NCBI GenBank assembly: GCA_030562195.1
Contig: CM060203.1
Span: forward strand, 10,802,208 to 10,866,207
Reading direction: 5' to 3'
Length of the DNA: 64,000 nt
DNA from: Nipponacmea schrenckii
Taxonomy: Eukaryota; Mollusca; Gastropoda; Lottiidae
The notes under the pieces were generated by a model, which worked only from the letters and a program-made list of their open reading frames with translations, ran no database searches and had not been told where the DNA came from. The translations under genes and the position numbers were made by a program. The stretch's first letter is position 1. Every line of letters starts with the position of its first letter. Shown piece after piece: positions 42,601 to 57,600 of this stretch.

Positions 42601-45600
42601 CTACCACCAACAGGTACATCAGCTACTCTACCACCAACAGGTACATCGGCTACTCTACCACCAACAGGAACATCAGCTACTCTACCACCAACAGGTACAT
42701 CAGCTACTCTACCACCAACAGGTACATCAGCTACTCTACCACCAACAGGTACATCAGCTACTCTACCAACAACAGGAACATCAGCTACTCTACCACCAAC
42801 AGGTACATCGGCTACTCTACCACCAACAGGTACATCAGCTACTCTTCCACCGACAGGTACATCGGCTACTCTATCACCAACAGGTACATCAGCTACTCTA
42901 CCACCGACAGGTACATCAGCTACTTTACCACCAACAGGTACATCAGCTACTCTACCACCAACAGGTACATCAGCTACTCTACCACCAACAGGTACATCGG
43001 CTACTCTACCACCAACAGGTACATCAGCTACTCTACCACCGACAGGTACATCGGCTACTCTATCACCAACAGGTACATCAGCTACTCTACCACCGACAGG
43101 TACATCAGCTACTTTACCACCAACAGGTACATCAGCTACTCTACCACCAACAGGTACATCAGCTACTCTACCACCAACAGGTACATCAGCTACTTTCCAC
43201 CAACAGGTACATCAGCTACTCTACCACCAACAGGTACATCAGCTACACTACCACCAAAAGGTACATCAGCTACTTTACCCCCAACAAGGGACATCTGTTA
43301 GATTTAAAAACACCATTTAGGTACACAGGAACTTACCACCAACATACATCAGCTTAAATTTAAAATCCAACAGGTAAAGCTATCAAGGGACTAAAATACA
43401 AACAGCTACTCTACCACCAATTAGGTACATTTAAACAAACAATTCCAAACAGGTTTTTATTCTTGTACTTTTTCCACTAAACTGGGCAACATCATTTTTA
43501 CTGTTACAACCAACAGGTATTTCATTACTCAAACAAAAAACAAAGGTTTTTTTTATGTAATTAAATGTTTCATTTAAATTTTATTTTAACAGAAAGTACT
43601 TAACAAATTATGCTATCCACAAAAATAACCCATTCAAAACTCCACCTGGTTTATGTTACAAAAAAATACAATTGTTTTTTTTGGGGTCCAGAAATTTATT
43701 ACCTTTTTAAACCAAAAACAAATTGAAAAGAAGGTTTTCCTGTAACAATGTTAAATCAATTACTGTTACACCAAATTCTGCTGGTACTAAAAGATTAATG
43801 AGCTGTTAGTAAGTTTAACATATTAATAACATTTCTGGACTTCATGTTTTCAAAGCTAGAATGTGTAGAAATTGTTTGTATCATAATAATTATTGATTTC
43901 AATTTAAACCACAAATTTTATTTGTTTATTAAAAGCCTGTTTCTGGAAAATAGGCTATGCCTTCCCTAATAATGTTCAAGGTGAAAAATTAAATAACAAA
44001 AACCAACTACTGGTTTCAATGTTAACGACTGTGCAAATGTTAAAGCATTTTAAGGTTTTTGAATTTTCTCCTTGGATATGATGCTATGCTCCATTCTGTT
44101 ATAAAACAAAGGGAGGCAATTTTGGGCATTTTATCTTTTCCTAAAATAATTGTGTTAAGATGTTTTGTTTTCTCCATTGTCAATAGATGTGTTTTGATTT
44201 ATAATGTAGATGAAGAAGTAGAATCATTATGTGAATACATTCTAATTGTTTTCCACTAGAGCTCACACTGGAAACACTTTTGGAGAGTAAAACACAGAAG
44301 TATATGTATCTTTCATAATTTTCTTTCAATTTATTATTTGATTTGGCTCATTTGGTGTAATTCTTATCATTAATTGTTTTATAGAAACTCTACCTGTTGG
44401 ATCATCTGCAACAGAAGGACCATCTGGAACATCAGCAACAGAAGGACCACAACCAACACCACCATCAATACCTACAACACAAGGCCCATCAGGTATTCAA
44501 TTAGATTGATTATTTAACATGAATATTTACAATTATCTTTCCCCTTTTATAGCAACTTCATTAGATAATCAAGTAGATACATACTAGTAAATAGCATATT
44601 TAAGAAATAACCTATTGTTAAATGATTCGTTGTTTATGAGTTGACTTACCTGGTGTCAAAACTTTACGACATAATCCCTCTAAAATGGTATAAATGCATC
44701 TGAGTGCTTTTGAGAAACATGTTTTAAAGCGTTTTTCACAAAAATATACTTAGTGTAATTGATAAATCATGTTATATAGAAACTCTTTTCTTAAGTCATG
44801 ACACCTGAGAAGTCCAATTGATGAGTAAATACCCTTATTTATCAAGTTTGAATTTTTTTTATTGTATGCCAATTCTAAGAGGTAGTTTTCCTTTAATTAT
44901 GACAATTTGTGATACAGCCCCTTTAATATTTCATAATTATATTCCACTATACCACCAACAGGTACATCAGCCACTCTACCACCAACAGGTACATCAGCTA
45001 CTCTACCACCAACAGGTACATCGGCTACTCTACCACCAACAGGTACATCAGCTACTCTACCACCGACAGGTACATCAGCTACTCTACCACCAACAGGTAC
45101 ATCAGCTACTCTACCAACAACAGGAACATCAGCTACTCTACCACCAACAGGTACATCAGCTACTCTACCACCAACAGGTACATCAGCTACTCTACCACCA
45201 ACAGGTACATCGGCTACTCTACCACCAACAGGTACATCAGCTACTTTACCACCAACAGGTACATCAGCTACTCTTCCACCAACAGGTACATCAGCTACTC
45301 TACCACCAACAGGTACATCATCTACTCTAACACTAACAAGTACTTTATGTAGATGTAGATGTTCACATTACATGATTTTATATACACGAGGAACTTGACC
45401 ATTCATATATCCGCATATAACTATATGAAAACTCCATCTGGTAAATTATCAAGGGAGAAAATACAATTGTCTTTTTGATTATAATTTATTACTGATTAAG
45501 CAAAACAAATTGAAACAGGGTTTCTTACTTGTATTCTTGATTTCCAAATTGGGCAACAGATTTTAGTGGTTAGAAGTCACAATCTCTGGCTCTTTTAGTT

Positions 45601-48600
45601 TTCAAAGCAAGAATAGATCGAAAGTTGTTTTTTTTTTTAATTAAATTTTTCATAATTGTATTTAACAGAATGTACTGTGACAAATGGTATGGCTGATCCA
45701 CAAATAATACCTGATTCAAGTATCACTACAACACCTAGTGTTGATGTAACACAGTTAAGACAAAATGGTGTATCTTTCCCTGCTGGACAGACTCCAGAAA
45801 TTGTCATTGACCTAACACCAACATCTAATAGTGAAGTTGAAATAGGAAGTGTAACTGTTCCTGTAACAAATGTTAAATCAATTACTGTCACACCAATTGA
45901 TACTGCTGGAATTGAAAAGACTAATGATGCTGTTACTACAGTAAGTTTCAACATATTATATAACATTTCTGGAAACTTCATTTTTTCATGCTAGAATGTG
46001 TAGAGAATTGTTTGTATCATAATAAAGTTATTGATTTCAATTAAATGACGAGATCCACAAATTATTATTTGTTTATTACAGTCTGTTTCTGGAAATATAG
46101 CTACTGTTACCTTCCCTAATAATGTTCAAGGTGAAAAGATTAAAATAACATTAACACCAACAGATACTGGTGCAACTGTTGACACGACTGGCGCATTAGA
46201 TGTTAAAGCATGTTTTGAAGGTTTGTGAATTTTACATCTCTTGATATGATGCTATGCTCCATTCTATTATAAAACAAAGGGAGGCACGTTTGGGCATTTG
46301 GTCTTTTCCTAAAATGATTGTGTTAAGATGTTTTGTTTTCTCCATTGTCAATAGATCTGTTTTGATTTATAATGTAGAGGAAGAAGTAGAATCATTATGT
46401 GAATACATTCTAATTGTTTTCCACTAGAGCTCACACTGGAAACACTTTTGGAGAGTAAAACACAGAAGTATATGTATCTTTCATAATTTTCTTTCAATTT
46501 ATTATTTTATTTGGCTCATTTGGTGTAATTCTTATCATTAATTGTTTTATAGAAACTCTACCTGTTGGATCATCTGCAACAGAAGGACCATCTGGAACAT
46601 CAGCAACAGAAGGACCACAACCAACACCACCATCAATACCTACAACACAAGGCCCATCAGGTATTCAATTAGATTAAACATGAATATTTACAATTATCTT
46701 TCCCCTTTTATAGCAACTTCATTAGATAATCAAGTAGATATATACTAGTAAATAGCATATTTAAGGAATAATCTATTGTTAAATGAGTTGTTGTTTATGA
46801 TTTGACTTACCTGGTGTCAAAACTTTACGACATAATCCCTCTAAAATGGTATAAATGCATCTGAGTGATTTTGAGAAACATGTTTTAAAGCGTTTTTCAC
46901 AAAAATATACTTGTAATTGATAAAGCATGTTATATAGAAACTCTTTTCTTAAGTCATGACACCTGAGAAGTCCAATTGATGAGTAAATACCCTTATTTAT
47001 CAAGTTTGAAATTTTTTATTGTATGCCAATTCTAAGAGGTAGTTTTCCTTTAATTATGACAATTTGTCATACAGCCCCTTTAATATATCATAATTATATT
47101 CCACTATACCACCAACAGGTACATCAGCCACTCTACCACCAACAGGTACATCAGCTACTCTACCACCAACAGGTACATCGGCTACTCTACCACCAACAGG
47201 AACATCAGCTACTCTACCACCAACAGGTACATCAGCTACTCTACCACCAACAGGTACATCAGCTACTCTACCACCAACAGGTACATCAGCTACTCTACCA
47301 ACAACAGGAACATCAGCTACTCTACCACCAACAGGTACATCGGCTACTCTACCACCAACAGGTACATCAGCTACTTTACCACCAACAGGTACATCAGCTA
47401 CTCTATCACCAACAGGTACATCAGTTACTCTACCACCAACAGGTACATCAGCTACTCTTCCACCCCAAACAGGTACATCAGCTACTCTACCACCAACAGG
47501 TACATCATCTACTCTAACACTAACAAGTACTTTACTTAGATGTAGATGTTCACATTACATATTTTTATATACACGAGGAATTTGACCATTCATATGTCAG
47601 CATGGAACTAAATGAAAACTCCATCTGGTAAATTATCAAGGGAGTGATAATAGTGTTACCCATTTAGTTAGTTGCTTTGCTCATGCATCCATCAGATAAT
47701 TAGCCCAATTCAAAGAACTACATACTGTTTCATAATTCTTCATGAAAATGAGATGAATATTTGATCAAAGCTCTACAAATCCTGTAAACCTTTAAATATT
47801 GTATTGTATATTTTTGTAGAATAATTTCCATTTATGTATCGTTTTGTATTTTTTAGAAGTTTGTGAAGAAATAAATGGTATGGAAGATCCTGCCTACATT
47901 CCTGATTCATTTATTGATGGTTTGACTGATGCCCAAAAATCTACCCTAAGAAGTCCTACTGGTGTTGTCTCATTAGCAGCAAATAATGGTCCGATTACCA
48001 TTACCTTGGGAGCCACTGATATCAGTCTAGGTTTTGTGGAATACAAGAATACCCAGAACCTTGCTAGAGTTGAAATAGAATTGATTTCTGTTAATGGAGA
48101 TGTGACTGCTGTAACTGATAAAGTATGTATACATTGGAATATATGCATCGTAATAATATTTCTTACCTTAAAGACAACTATATTTTTAGTTAATTTGGAA
48201 TTTTCACTGCAGTAAATCTAGTCAATAGTTGATTATCATTGAAGTTTCATTATAATCCGAATATATTTTAAATAAGTATCATTTCCTTGTGTTCATTCAA
48301 ACTCATAACTCGTTTTCTGAATTTGTAATTGTTTCCTTGAAAGAAGAAAATGAGAATCAATAGAAGAGTTACAGTTTAGCCTGTTTTACTCTTTTAATTT
48401 GGTCTTATTTTGCAAGTCTTCTATTGTAACAGGTTAAACGTTAATGCTTATTCCAGTGAAAGGTTCATATGTTGGTTCAGTAATTTCAATCAATTAATAA
48501 AACTTTATTGTAAAGAGAAATAGAAAAACACAGCCAACATAAATATCCCAATATTTAAAGCCTACAAACCATATTTTAACATTTGACATTACTTACAATC

Positions 48601-51600
48601 TGACATGTTTTTGTTTTTATAGCCTGCTCTTAATGCCGCAGGAAATCAGAAAATAGATTTCAGACCTGAGGAAAAGGCTCAAAAGATAAAGATTACCTTC
48701 TATCCTGACAATGTATCTGAAAATGTTGGATTCAGTTTAGATGTACGAGCTTGTTTTGAAGGAACAGTTGGTCCAACCACAACAGGTTAGTAATTCATGA
48801 TTGTCTACTTCACGTCCCTAAACACTTGAGTTTAATCTGTTAATGTATTAGTATATGCCAAAATAACCAGTTCATTGAGAATAACAGGTTTTGTTTAATG
48901 ATATTTAATAAGCCTTTTTATTCTGTGAATACTTGAATATTAACCCTTTCCATGCGTAATTTCATAACGCTACGTTGACGTTCTGTGCAGAATTAATATT
49001 TGCCATTTCTATAACATGAAGTGAAATAAATTACTTTGTTTATAAAGGTCCCAGGTAGGTATAATTGGTATATAAATGGAGATAAATGAATGTAGAATTT
49101 CCCTTTCATGCTTTTAACTGCAAACTATGACGTTTTTTTGCTAGCGACGTTTAAATTGCATCAAGTTTATTCAGTTTCGTAGACATTACTCGTTCCTTAA
49201 TAGCTCCAATATGGCATATTCGGAATCAATTTGAAGATAATTTGCCATAATGATAGCCTGCATGAAACGTTCAATATTGAAAGGATTTTGCTAAATGGGG
49301 ATAAATAAGAATAACAAGTCTTTACTTATGGAAATTTAAGAAACCATTTAATCCAAATTTTAGGTCCAGCAACAAGAACTTCTGCCACTTTACCTCCTAC
49401 AGGTACATCAGCTACTCTACCACCAACAGGTACATCAGCTACTCTTCCACCAACAGGTACATCCACCACATTACCGCCAACAGGTACATCCGCCACATTA
49501 TCGCCAACAGGTACATCAGCTACTCTACCACCAACAGGTACATCAGCTACTCTTCCACCAACAGGTACATCCGCCACATTAACGCCAACAGGAACATCCG
49601 CCACATTACCGCCAACAGGTACATCAGCTACTCTACCACCAACAGGTGCATCGGCTACTCTACCACCAACAGGTACATCAGCAACTCAACCACCAACAGG
49701 TACATCGGCTACTCTACCACCACCAGGTACATCAGCTACTCAACCACCAACAGGTACATCAGCTACTCTACCAACAACAGGTACATCAGCTACTCAACCA
49801 CCAACAGGTACATCAGCTACTCTTCCACCTACAGGTACATCCGCCACATTACCTCCAACAGGTACATCCGCCACATTACCGCCAACAGGTACATCAGCTA
49901 CTCTACCACCAACAGGTACATCAGCAAGTCAACCACCAACAGGTACATCCGCCACATTACCGCCAACAGGTACATTAGCTACTCTACCACCAACAGGTAC
50001 ATCAGCTACTCTACCACCAACAGGTACATCAGCCACTCTACCACCAACAGGTACATCAGCTACTCCACCACCAACAGTTACATCAGCTACTTTACCACCA
50101 ACAGGTACATCAGCTACTCTACCACCAACAGGTTCATCAGCTACTCTACCACAAACAGGTACATCAGCTACTCTACCACCAACAGGTACATCAGCTACTT
50201 TACCAACAACGGGTACATCAGCTACTCTATCACCAACAGGTACATCAGCTACTCTACCACCAACAGGTACATCATCTACTCTAACAGCAACAAGTAGTTT
50301 TTGTAGATGTAGATAATCACATTACATGATTTTATATCGACGAGGAACTTGACCATTCATATGATATCAGCATAGAACTATATAAAAACTCCATCTAGTA
50401 AATTATCAAGGGAGTGAAAATAGTGTTACCCATTTAGTTAGTTGTTTTGCTCATGCATCCATCAGATAATTAGCCAAATTCAAAGAACTACATACTGTTT
50501 CACAATTCTTCATGAAAATGAGAAGAGTATTTGATCATCAAATTTTATTACTTTATTCATTGAAAGGTTAAATTCTATTATTATTTTATTTTATATTCCC
50601 TCCTGTTTCTTTCAGGACCTGGTGTTTCAACAACTGCTGCTACTGGTACAACATCAAGTAAGTCAATGTTTTAGATATTCATTAATTAAAAACATTCAAT
50701 ACAGTTGAAATTGAAAACGATTTGGGATTTATTAATTTCAATAGTAATATATCAGTGTTATATCTATCATTTCCTTTAAATTATTTTACAGCACCATGTA
50801 CCAAGGTCACTGGAATGGAAAACCCACAATTACTTCCTGCTAGTTATCTTGAACAACCAGTTGACTCACCATCATCGGATAATCCTGAGAACTTAAGACC
50901 AGATTCACCAAATCCTTATACCATTCCTAATGTACCAAGTGAGGGAGTTAACATTACAGTCCGTCTGTCACCAGATGGTAATCCAATTCCTCTTGGTGAT
51001 GTTGAAGCTATTAATACTGATAATGTTGATTCAATAGAAGTGTTTGTATTTGATGATACTACAAATGAATATGTACCAATAGATGAAGTTATTGGCTCTG
51101 TAAGTTGTTTTATAAACAGGTCTATTATATTATTTTATATATTTTTTATGTTTTTTATTTATTCTTTATTTTTGTTGGCGATATGTTGATTTAAGTTATT
51201 CATTTTCCGAACTTTGTTTTTAGACACCAACAAAGAAAGTATTACCTGATGGAGTTGATACATCCAAAATCAAAATCCTTGTTAAACCTACCAATCCAAA
51301 CAATCCAGTTGAAATTAAATTAAAGATCCATGCCTGTTTTGAAGGTAATACTGGGGAATGTTTCCCTTTTCATGATCTATTTACATTGACTTAGTTTGAA
51401 TTTCTAATTATGTTTTCGATGAAGATTTATTTTTACATAAAAATATTATTTAATAGTTAGCAGATAAACAGTTTTGTCATTTCCTATTGTTTATTTATTG
51501 ATAGAAACTCACCCTGTTGGTACAACAGAAGGACCCGTATCTGGAACCTCAGCAACAGAAGGACCAAAAGAAACACAACCAACACCACCATCAATACCTA

Positions 51601-54600
51601 CCACATTTGGACCTTCAGGTAAAATCAATTTAAAAAAGAAATGTCATATGTATACCTTATTCAAACACCCAGAAAATACAATTGTCTTTTTGATTATAAT
51701 TTATTACTGATTAAGGAAAACAAATTGAAACAGGTTTCTTACTTGTATTCTTGATTTCCCAACTGGGCAACAGATTTTAGTGGTTAGAAGTCACAGTCAC
51801 CGGCTTTTTTATTTTTTAAAGCAAGAATAGATCGAAAGTTGTTTTTTTTTTAATTAAATTTTTCATAATTGTATTTAACAGAATGTACTGTGACAAATGG
51901 TATGGCTGATCCACAAATAATACCTGATTCAAGTATCACTACAACACCTACTGTGGATGTAACACAAATAAGACAAAACGGTGTATCTTTCCCTGCTGGA
52001 CAGACTCCAGAAATAGTCATTGACCTAACACCAACATCTAATAGTGAAGTTGAAATAGGAAGTGTAACTGTTCCTGTAACAAATGTTAAATCAATTACTG
52101 TCACACCAATTGATTCTGCTGGAATTGAAAATACTAATGATGCTGTTACTACAGTAAGTTTCAACATATTATATAACATTTCTGGAAACTTCATGTTTTC
52201 ATGCTAGAATGTGTAGAGAATTGTTTGTATCATAATAAAGTTATTGATTTCAATTAAATGACGAGATCCACAAATTATTATTTGTTTATTACAGTCTGTT
52301 TCTGGAAATATAGCTACTGTTACCTTCCCTAATAATGTTCAAGGTGAAAAGATTAAAATAACATTAACACCAACAGATACTGGTGCAAATGTTGACACTA
52401 CTGGCGCATTAGATGTTAAAGCATGTTTTGAAGGTTTGTGAATTTTACATCTCTTGATATGATGCTATGCTCCATTCTATTATAAAACAAAGGGAGGCAC
52501 GTTTGGGCATTTGGTCTTTTCCTAAAATGATTGTGTTAAGATGTTTTGTTTTCTCCATTGTCAATAGATGTGTTTTGATTTATAATGTAGAGGAAGAAGT
52601 AGAATCATTATGTGAATACATTCTAATTGTTTTCCACTAGAGCTCACACTGGAAACACTTTTGGAGAGTAAAACACAGAAGTATATGTATCTTTCATAAT
52701 TTTCTTTCAATTTATTATTTTATTTGGCTCATTTGGTGTAATTCTTATCATTAATTGTTTTATAGAAACTCTACCTGTTGGATCATCTGCAACAGAAGGA
52801 CCATCTGGAACATCAGCAACAGAAGGACCACAACCAACACCACCATCAATACCTACAACACAAGGCCCATCAGGTATTCAATTAGATTGATTATTTAACA
52901 TGAATATTCACAATTATCTTTCCCCTTTTATAGCAACTTCATTAGATAATCAAGTAGATATATACTAGTAAATAGCATATTTAAGAAATAATCTATTGTT
53001 AAATGAGTTGTTGTTTATGAGTTGACTTACCTGGTGTCAAAACTTTACGACATAATCCCTCTAAAATGGTATAAATGCATCTGAGTGATTTTGAGAAACA
53101 TGTTGCAAAGCGTTTTTCACAAAAATATACTTGTAATTGATAAAGCATGTTATATAGAAACTCTTTTCTTAAGTCATGACACCTGAGAAGTCCAATTGAT
53201 GAGTAAATACCCTTATTTATCAAGTTTGAAATTTTTTATTGTATGCCAATTCTAAGAGGTAGTTTTCCTTTAATTATGACAATTTGTGATACAGCCCCTT
53301 TAATATTTCATAATTATATTCCACTATACCACCAACAGGTACATCAGCCACTCTACCACCAACAGGTACATCAGCTACTCTACCACCAACAGGTACATCG
53401 GCTACTCTACCACCAACAGGAACATCAGCTACTCTACCACCAACAGGTACATCAGCTACTCTACCACCAACAGGTACATCAGCTACTCTACCACCAACAG
53501 GTACATCAGCTACTCTACCAACAACAGGAACATCAGCTACTCTACCACCAACAGGTACATCGGCTACTCTACCACCAACAGGTACATCAGCTACTTTACC
53601 ACCAACAGGTACATCAGCTACTCTATCACCAACAGGTACATCAGTTACTCTACCACCAACAGGTACATCAGCTACTCTACCACCAACAGGTACATCAGCT
53701 ACTCTTCCACCAACAGGTACATCAGCTACTCTACCACCAACAGGTACATCATCTACTCTAACACTAACAAGTACTTTACTTAGATGTAGATGTTCACATT
53801 ACATATTTTTATATACACGAGGAATTTGACCATTCATATGTCAGCATGGAACTAAATGAAAACTCCATCTGGTAAATTATCAAGGGAGTGATAATAGTGT
53901 TACCCATTTAGTTAGTTGCTTTGCTCATGCATCCATCAGATAATTAGCCTAATTCAAAGAACTACATACTGTTTCATAATTCTTCATGAAAATGAGATGA
54001 ATATTTGATCAAAGCTCTACAAATCCTGTAAACCTTTAAATATTGTATTGTATATTTTTGTAGAATAATTTCCATTTATGTATCGTTTTGTATTTTTTAG
54101 AAGTTTGTGAAGAAATAAATGGTATGGAAGATCCTGCCTACATTCCTGATTCATTTATTGATGGTTTGACTGATGCCCAAAAATCTACCCTAAGAAGTCC
54201 TACTGGTGTTGTCTCATTAGCAGCAAATAATGGTCCGATTACCATTACCTTGGGAGCCACTGATATCAGTCTAGGTTTTGTGGAATACAAGAATACCCAG
54301 AACCTTGCTAGAGTTGAAATAGAATTGATTTCTGTTAATGGAGATGTGACTGCTGTAACTGATAAAGTATGTATACATTAGAATATATGCATCGTAATAA
54401 TATTTCTTACCTTAAAGACAACTATATTTTTAGTTTATTTGGAATTTTCACTGCAGTAAATCTAGTCAATAGTTGATTATCATTTAAGTTTCATTATAAT
54501 CCGAATATATTTTAAATAAGTACCATTTCCTTGTGTTCATTCAAATAACTCGTATCTGAATTTGTAATTGTTTCCTTGAAAGTAGGAAATGAGAATCAAT

Positions 54601-57600
54601 AGAAGAGTTAGTTTAGCCTGTTTTACTCTTTTAATTTGGTTTTATTTTGCAAGTCTTCTATTGTAACAGGTTAAACGTTAATGCTTATTCCAGTGAAAGG
54701 TTCATATGTTGGTTCAGTAATTTCAATCAATTGATAAAACTTTATTGTAAAGAGAAATAGAAAAACACAGCCAACATAAATATCCCAATATTTAAAGCCT
54801 ACAAACCATATTTTAACATTTGACATTACTTACAATCTGACATGTTTTTGTTTTTATAGCCTGCTCTTAATGCCGCAGGAAATCAGAAAATAGATTTCAG
54901 ACCTGAGGAAAAGGCTCAAAAGATAAAGATTACCTTCTATCCTGACAATGTATCTGAAAATGTTGGATTCAGTTTAGATGTACGAGCTTGTTTTGAAGGA
55001 ACAGTTGGTCCAACCACAACAGGTTAGTTATTCATGATTGTCTACTTCACGTCCCTAAACACTTGAGTTTAATCTGTTAATGTATTAGTATATGCCAAAA
55101 TAACCAGTTCATTGAGAATAACAGGTTTTGTTTAATGATATTTAATAAGCCTTTTTATATTGTGAATACTTGAATATTAACCCTTTCCATGCGTAATTTG
55201 ATAACGCCACGTTGACGTTCTGTGCAGAATTAATATTTGCCATTTCTATAACATGAAGTGAAATAAGTATTACTTTGTTTATAAAGGTCCCAGGTAGGTA
55301 TAATTGGTATATAAATGGAGATAAATGAATGTAGAATTTCCCTTTCATGCTTTTAACTGCATACTATGACGTTTTTTTGCTAGCGACGTTTAAATTGCAT
55401 CAAGTTTATTCAGTTTCGTAGACATTACTCGTTCCTTAATAGCTCCAATATGGCATATTCGGAATCAATTTGAAGATAATTTACCAAAGAACATAATGAT
55501 AGCCTGCATGAAACGTTTAATATTGAAAGGATAAGGATAAATGGGGATAAATAAGAATAACAAGTCTTTACTTATGGAAATTTAAGAAACCATTTAATCC
55601 AAATTTTAGGTCCAGCAACAAGAACTTCTGCCACTTTACCTCCTACAGGTACATCAGCTACTTTACCACCAACAGGTACATCCGCTACCTTACCATCAAC
55701 AGGTATATCAGCTTCTCTACCACCAACAGTTACATCAGCTACTCTACCACCAACAGGTACATCAGCTACTCTACCACCATCAGGTACATCAGCTACTCCA
55801 CCACCAACAGGCACATCAGCTTCTTTACCACCATCAGGTACATCAGCTACTCAACCACCATCAGGTACATCAGCTACTCAACCACCAACAGGTACATCGG
55901 CTACTCTACCACCAACGGGTACATCAGCAACTCAACCACCAACAGGTACATCGGCTACTCTACCACCATCAGGTACATCAGCTACTCAACCACCAACAGG
56001 TACATCAGCTACTCTACCACCAACAGCCACATCAGCTACTCTACCAACAACAGGTACATCAGCCACATTAACGCCAACAGGTACATCCGCCACATTACCG
56101 CCAACAGGTACATCAGCTACTCTACCACCAACAGGTACATCCGCCACATTAACGCCAACAGGTACATCCGCCACATTACCGCCAACAGGTACATCAAATA
56201 CTCTACCACCAACAGGTACATCAGCTACTTTACCACCAACAGGTAGATCAGCAACTCAACCATCAACGGGTTTTTTACATCAGCTACTCTACCACCAACA
56301 GGTACATCAGCTACCTACCACCAACAGGTACATCAGCTACTCTACCCCAACAGGTACATCAGCTACTCTCCCCCCTCCAAAAAAAGGTACATCAGCTACT
56401 CTACCAACAACAGGTACATCAGCTACTTTACCACCAACAGGTACATCAGCAACTCAACCACCAACAGGTACATCAGCTACTCAACCACCAACAGGCACAT
56501 CAGCTACTCTACCACCAACAGGTACATCAGCTACTCTACCACCAACAGGTACATCCGCCACATTACCGCCGACAGGTACATCAGCTACTCTACCACCAAC
56601 AGGTACATCAGCTACTCTTCCACCAACAGGTATATCCACCACATTACCGCCAACAGGTACATCCGTCACATTATCGCCAACAGGTACAGCAGCTACTCTA
56701 CCACCAACAGGTACATCAGCTACTCTTCCACCAACAGGTACATCCGCCACATTAACGCCAACAGGTACATCCGCCACATTACCGCCAACAGGTACATCAG
56801 CTACTCTACCACCAACAGGTACATCAGCTACTCTATCACCAACAGGTACATCAGCAACTCAACCACCAACAGGTACATCAGCTACTCTACCACCAACAGG
56901 TACATCAGCTACCCTACCACCAACAGGTACATCAGCTACTCTACCACCAACAGGTACATCAGCTACTCTACCTCCAACAGGTACATCAGCAACTCAACCA
57001 CCAACAGGTACATCAGCTACTCTACCACCAACAGGTACATCCACCACATTACCGCCAACAGCTACATCAGCCACTCTACCACCAACAGGTACATCCGTCA
57101 CATTACCGCCAACAGGTACATCCGCCACATTACCGCCGGCAGGTACATTAGCTACTCTACCACCAAAAGGTACATCAGCTACTCTACCACCAACAGGTAC
57201 ATCAGCCACTCTACCACCAACAGGTACATCAGCTACTCCACCACCAACAGTTAGATCAGCTACTTTACCACCAACAGGTACATCAGCTACTCTACCACCA
57301 ACAGGTTCATCAGCTACTCTACCACAATCAGGTACATCAGCTACTCTACCACCAACAGGTACATCAGCTACTTTACCAACAACGGGTACATCAGCTACTC
57401 TATCACCAACAGGTACATCAGCTACTCTAACACCAACAGGCACACCATCTACTCTAACAGCAACAAGTAGTTTTAGTAGATGTAGATAATCACATTACAT
57501 GATTTTATATCCACGAGGAACTTGACCATTCATATGATATCAGCATAGAACTATATAAAAACTCCATCTAGTAAATTATCAAGAGAGTGAAAATAGTGAT

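Noticed and set aside
42491..43357. Plus-strand VHQLLYHQQ ORFs (also 23020, 37976, 44818, 47023, 49646, 53243)
   Set aside because: They are the second frame of the same 27-nt repeat. They do not match the phase of neighbouring exons, and the complete copies end in a stop just before the donor.
46779..47003. Conserved minus ORF MINKGIYSSIGLLRCHD (again at 52999)
   Set aside because: Conserved only because the intron is duplicated; the other two copies do not keep the ORF intact.
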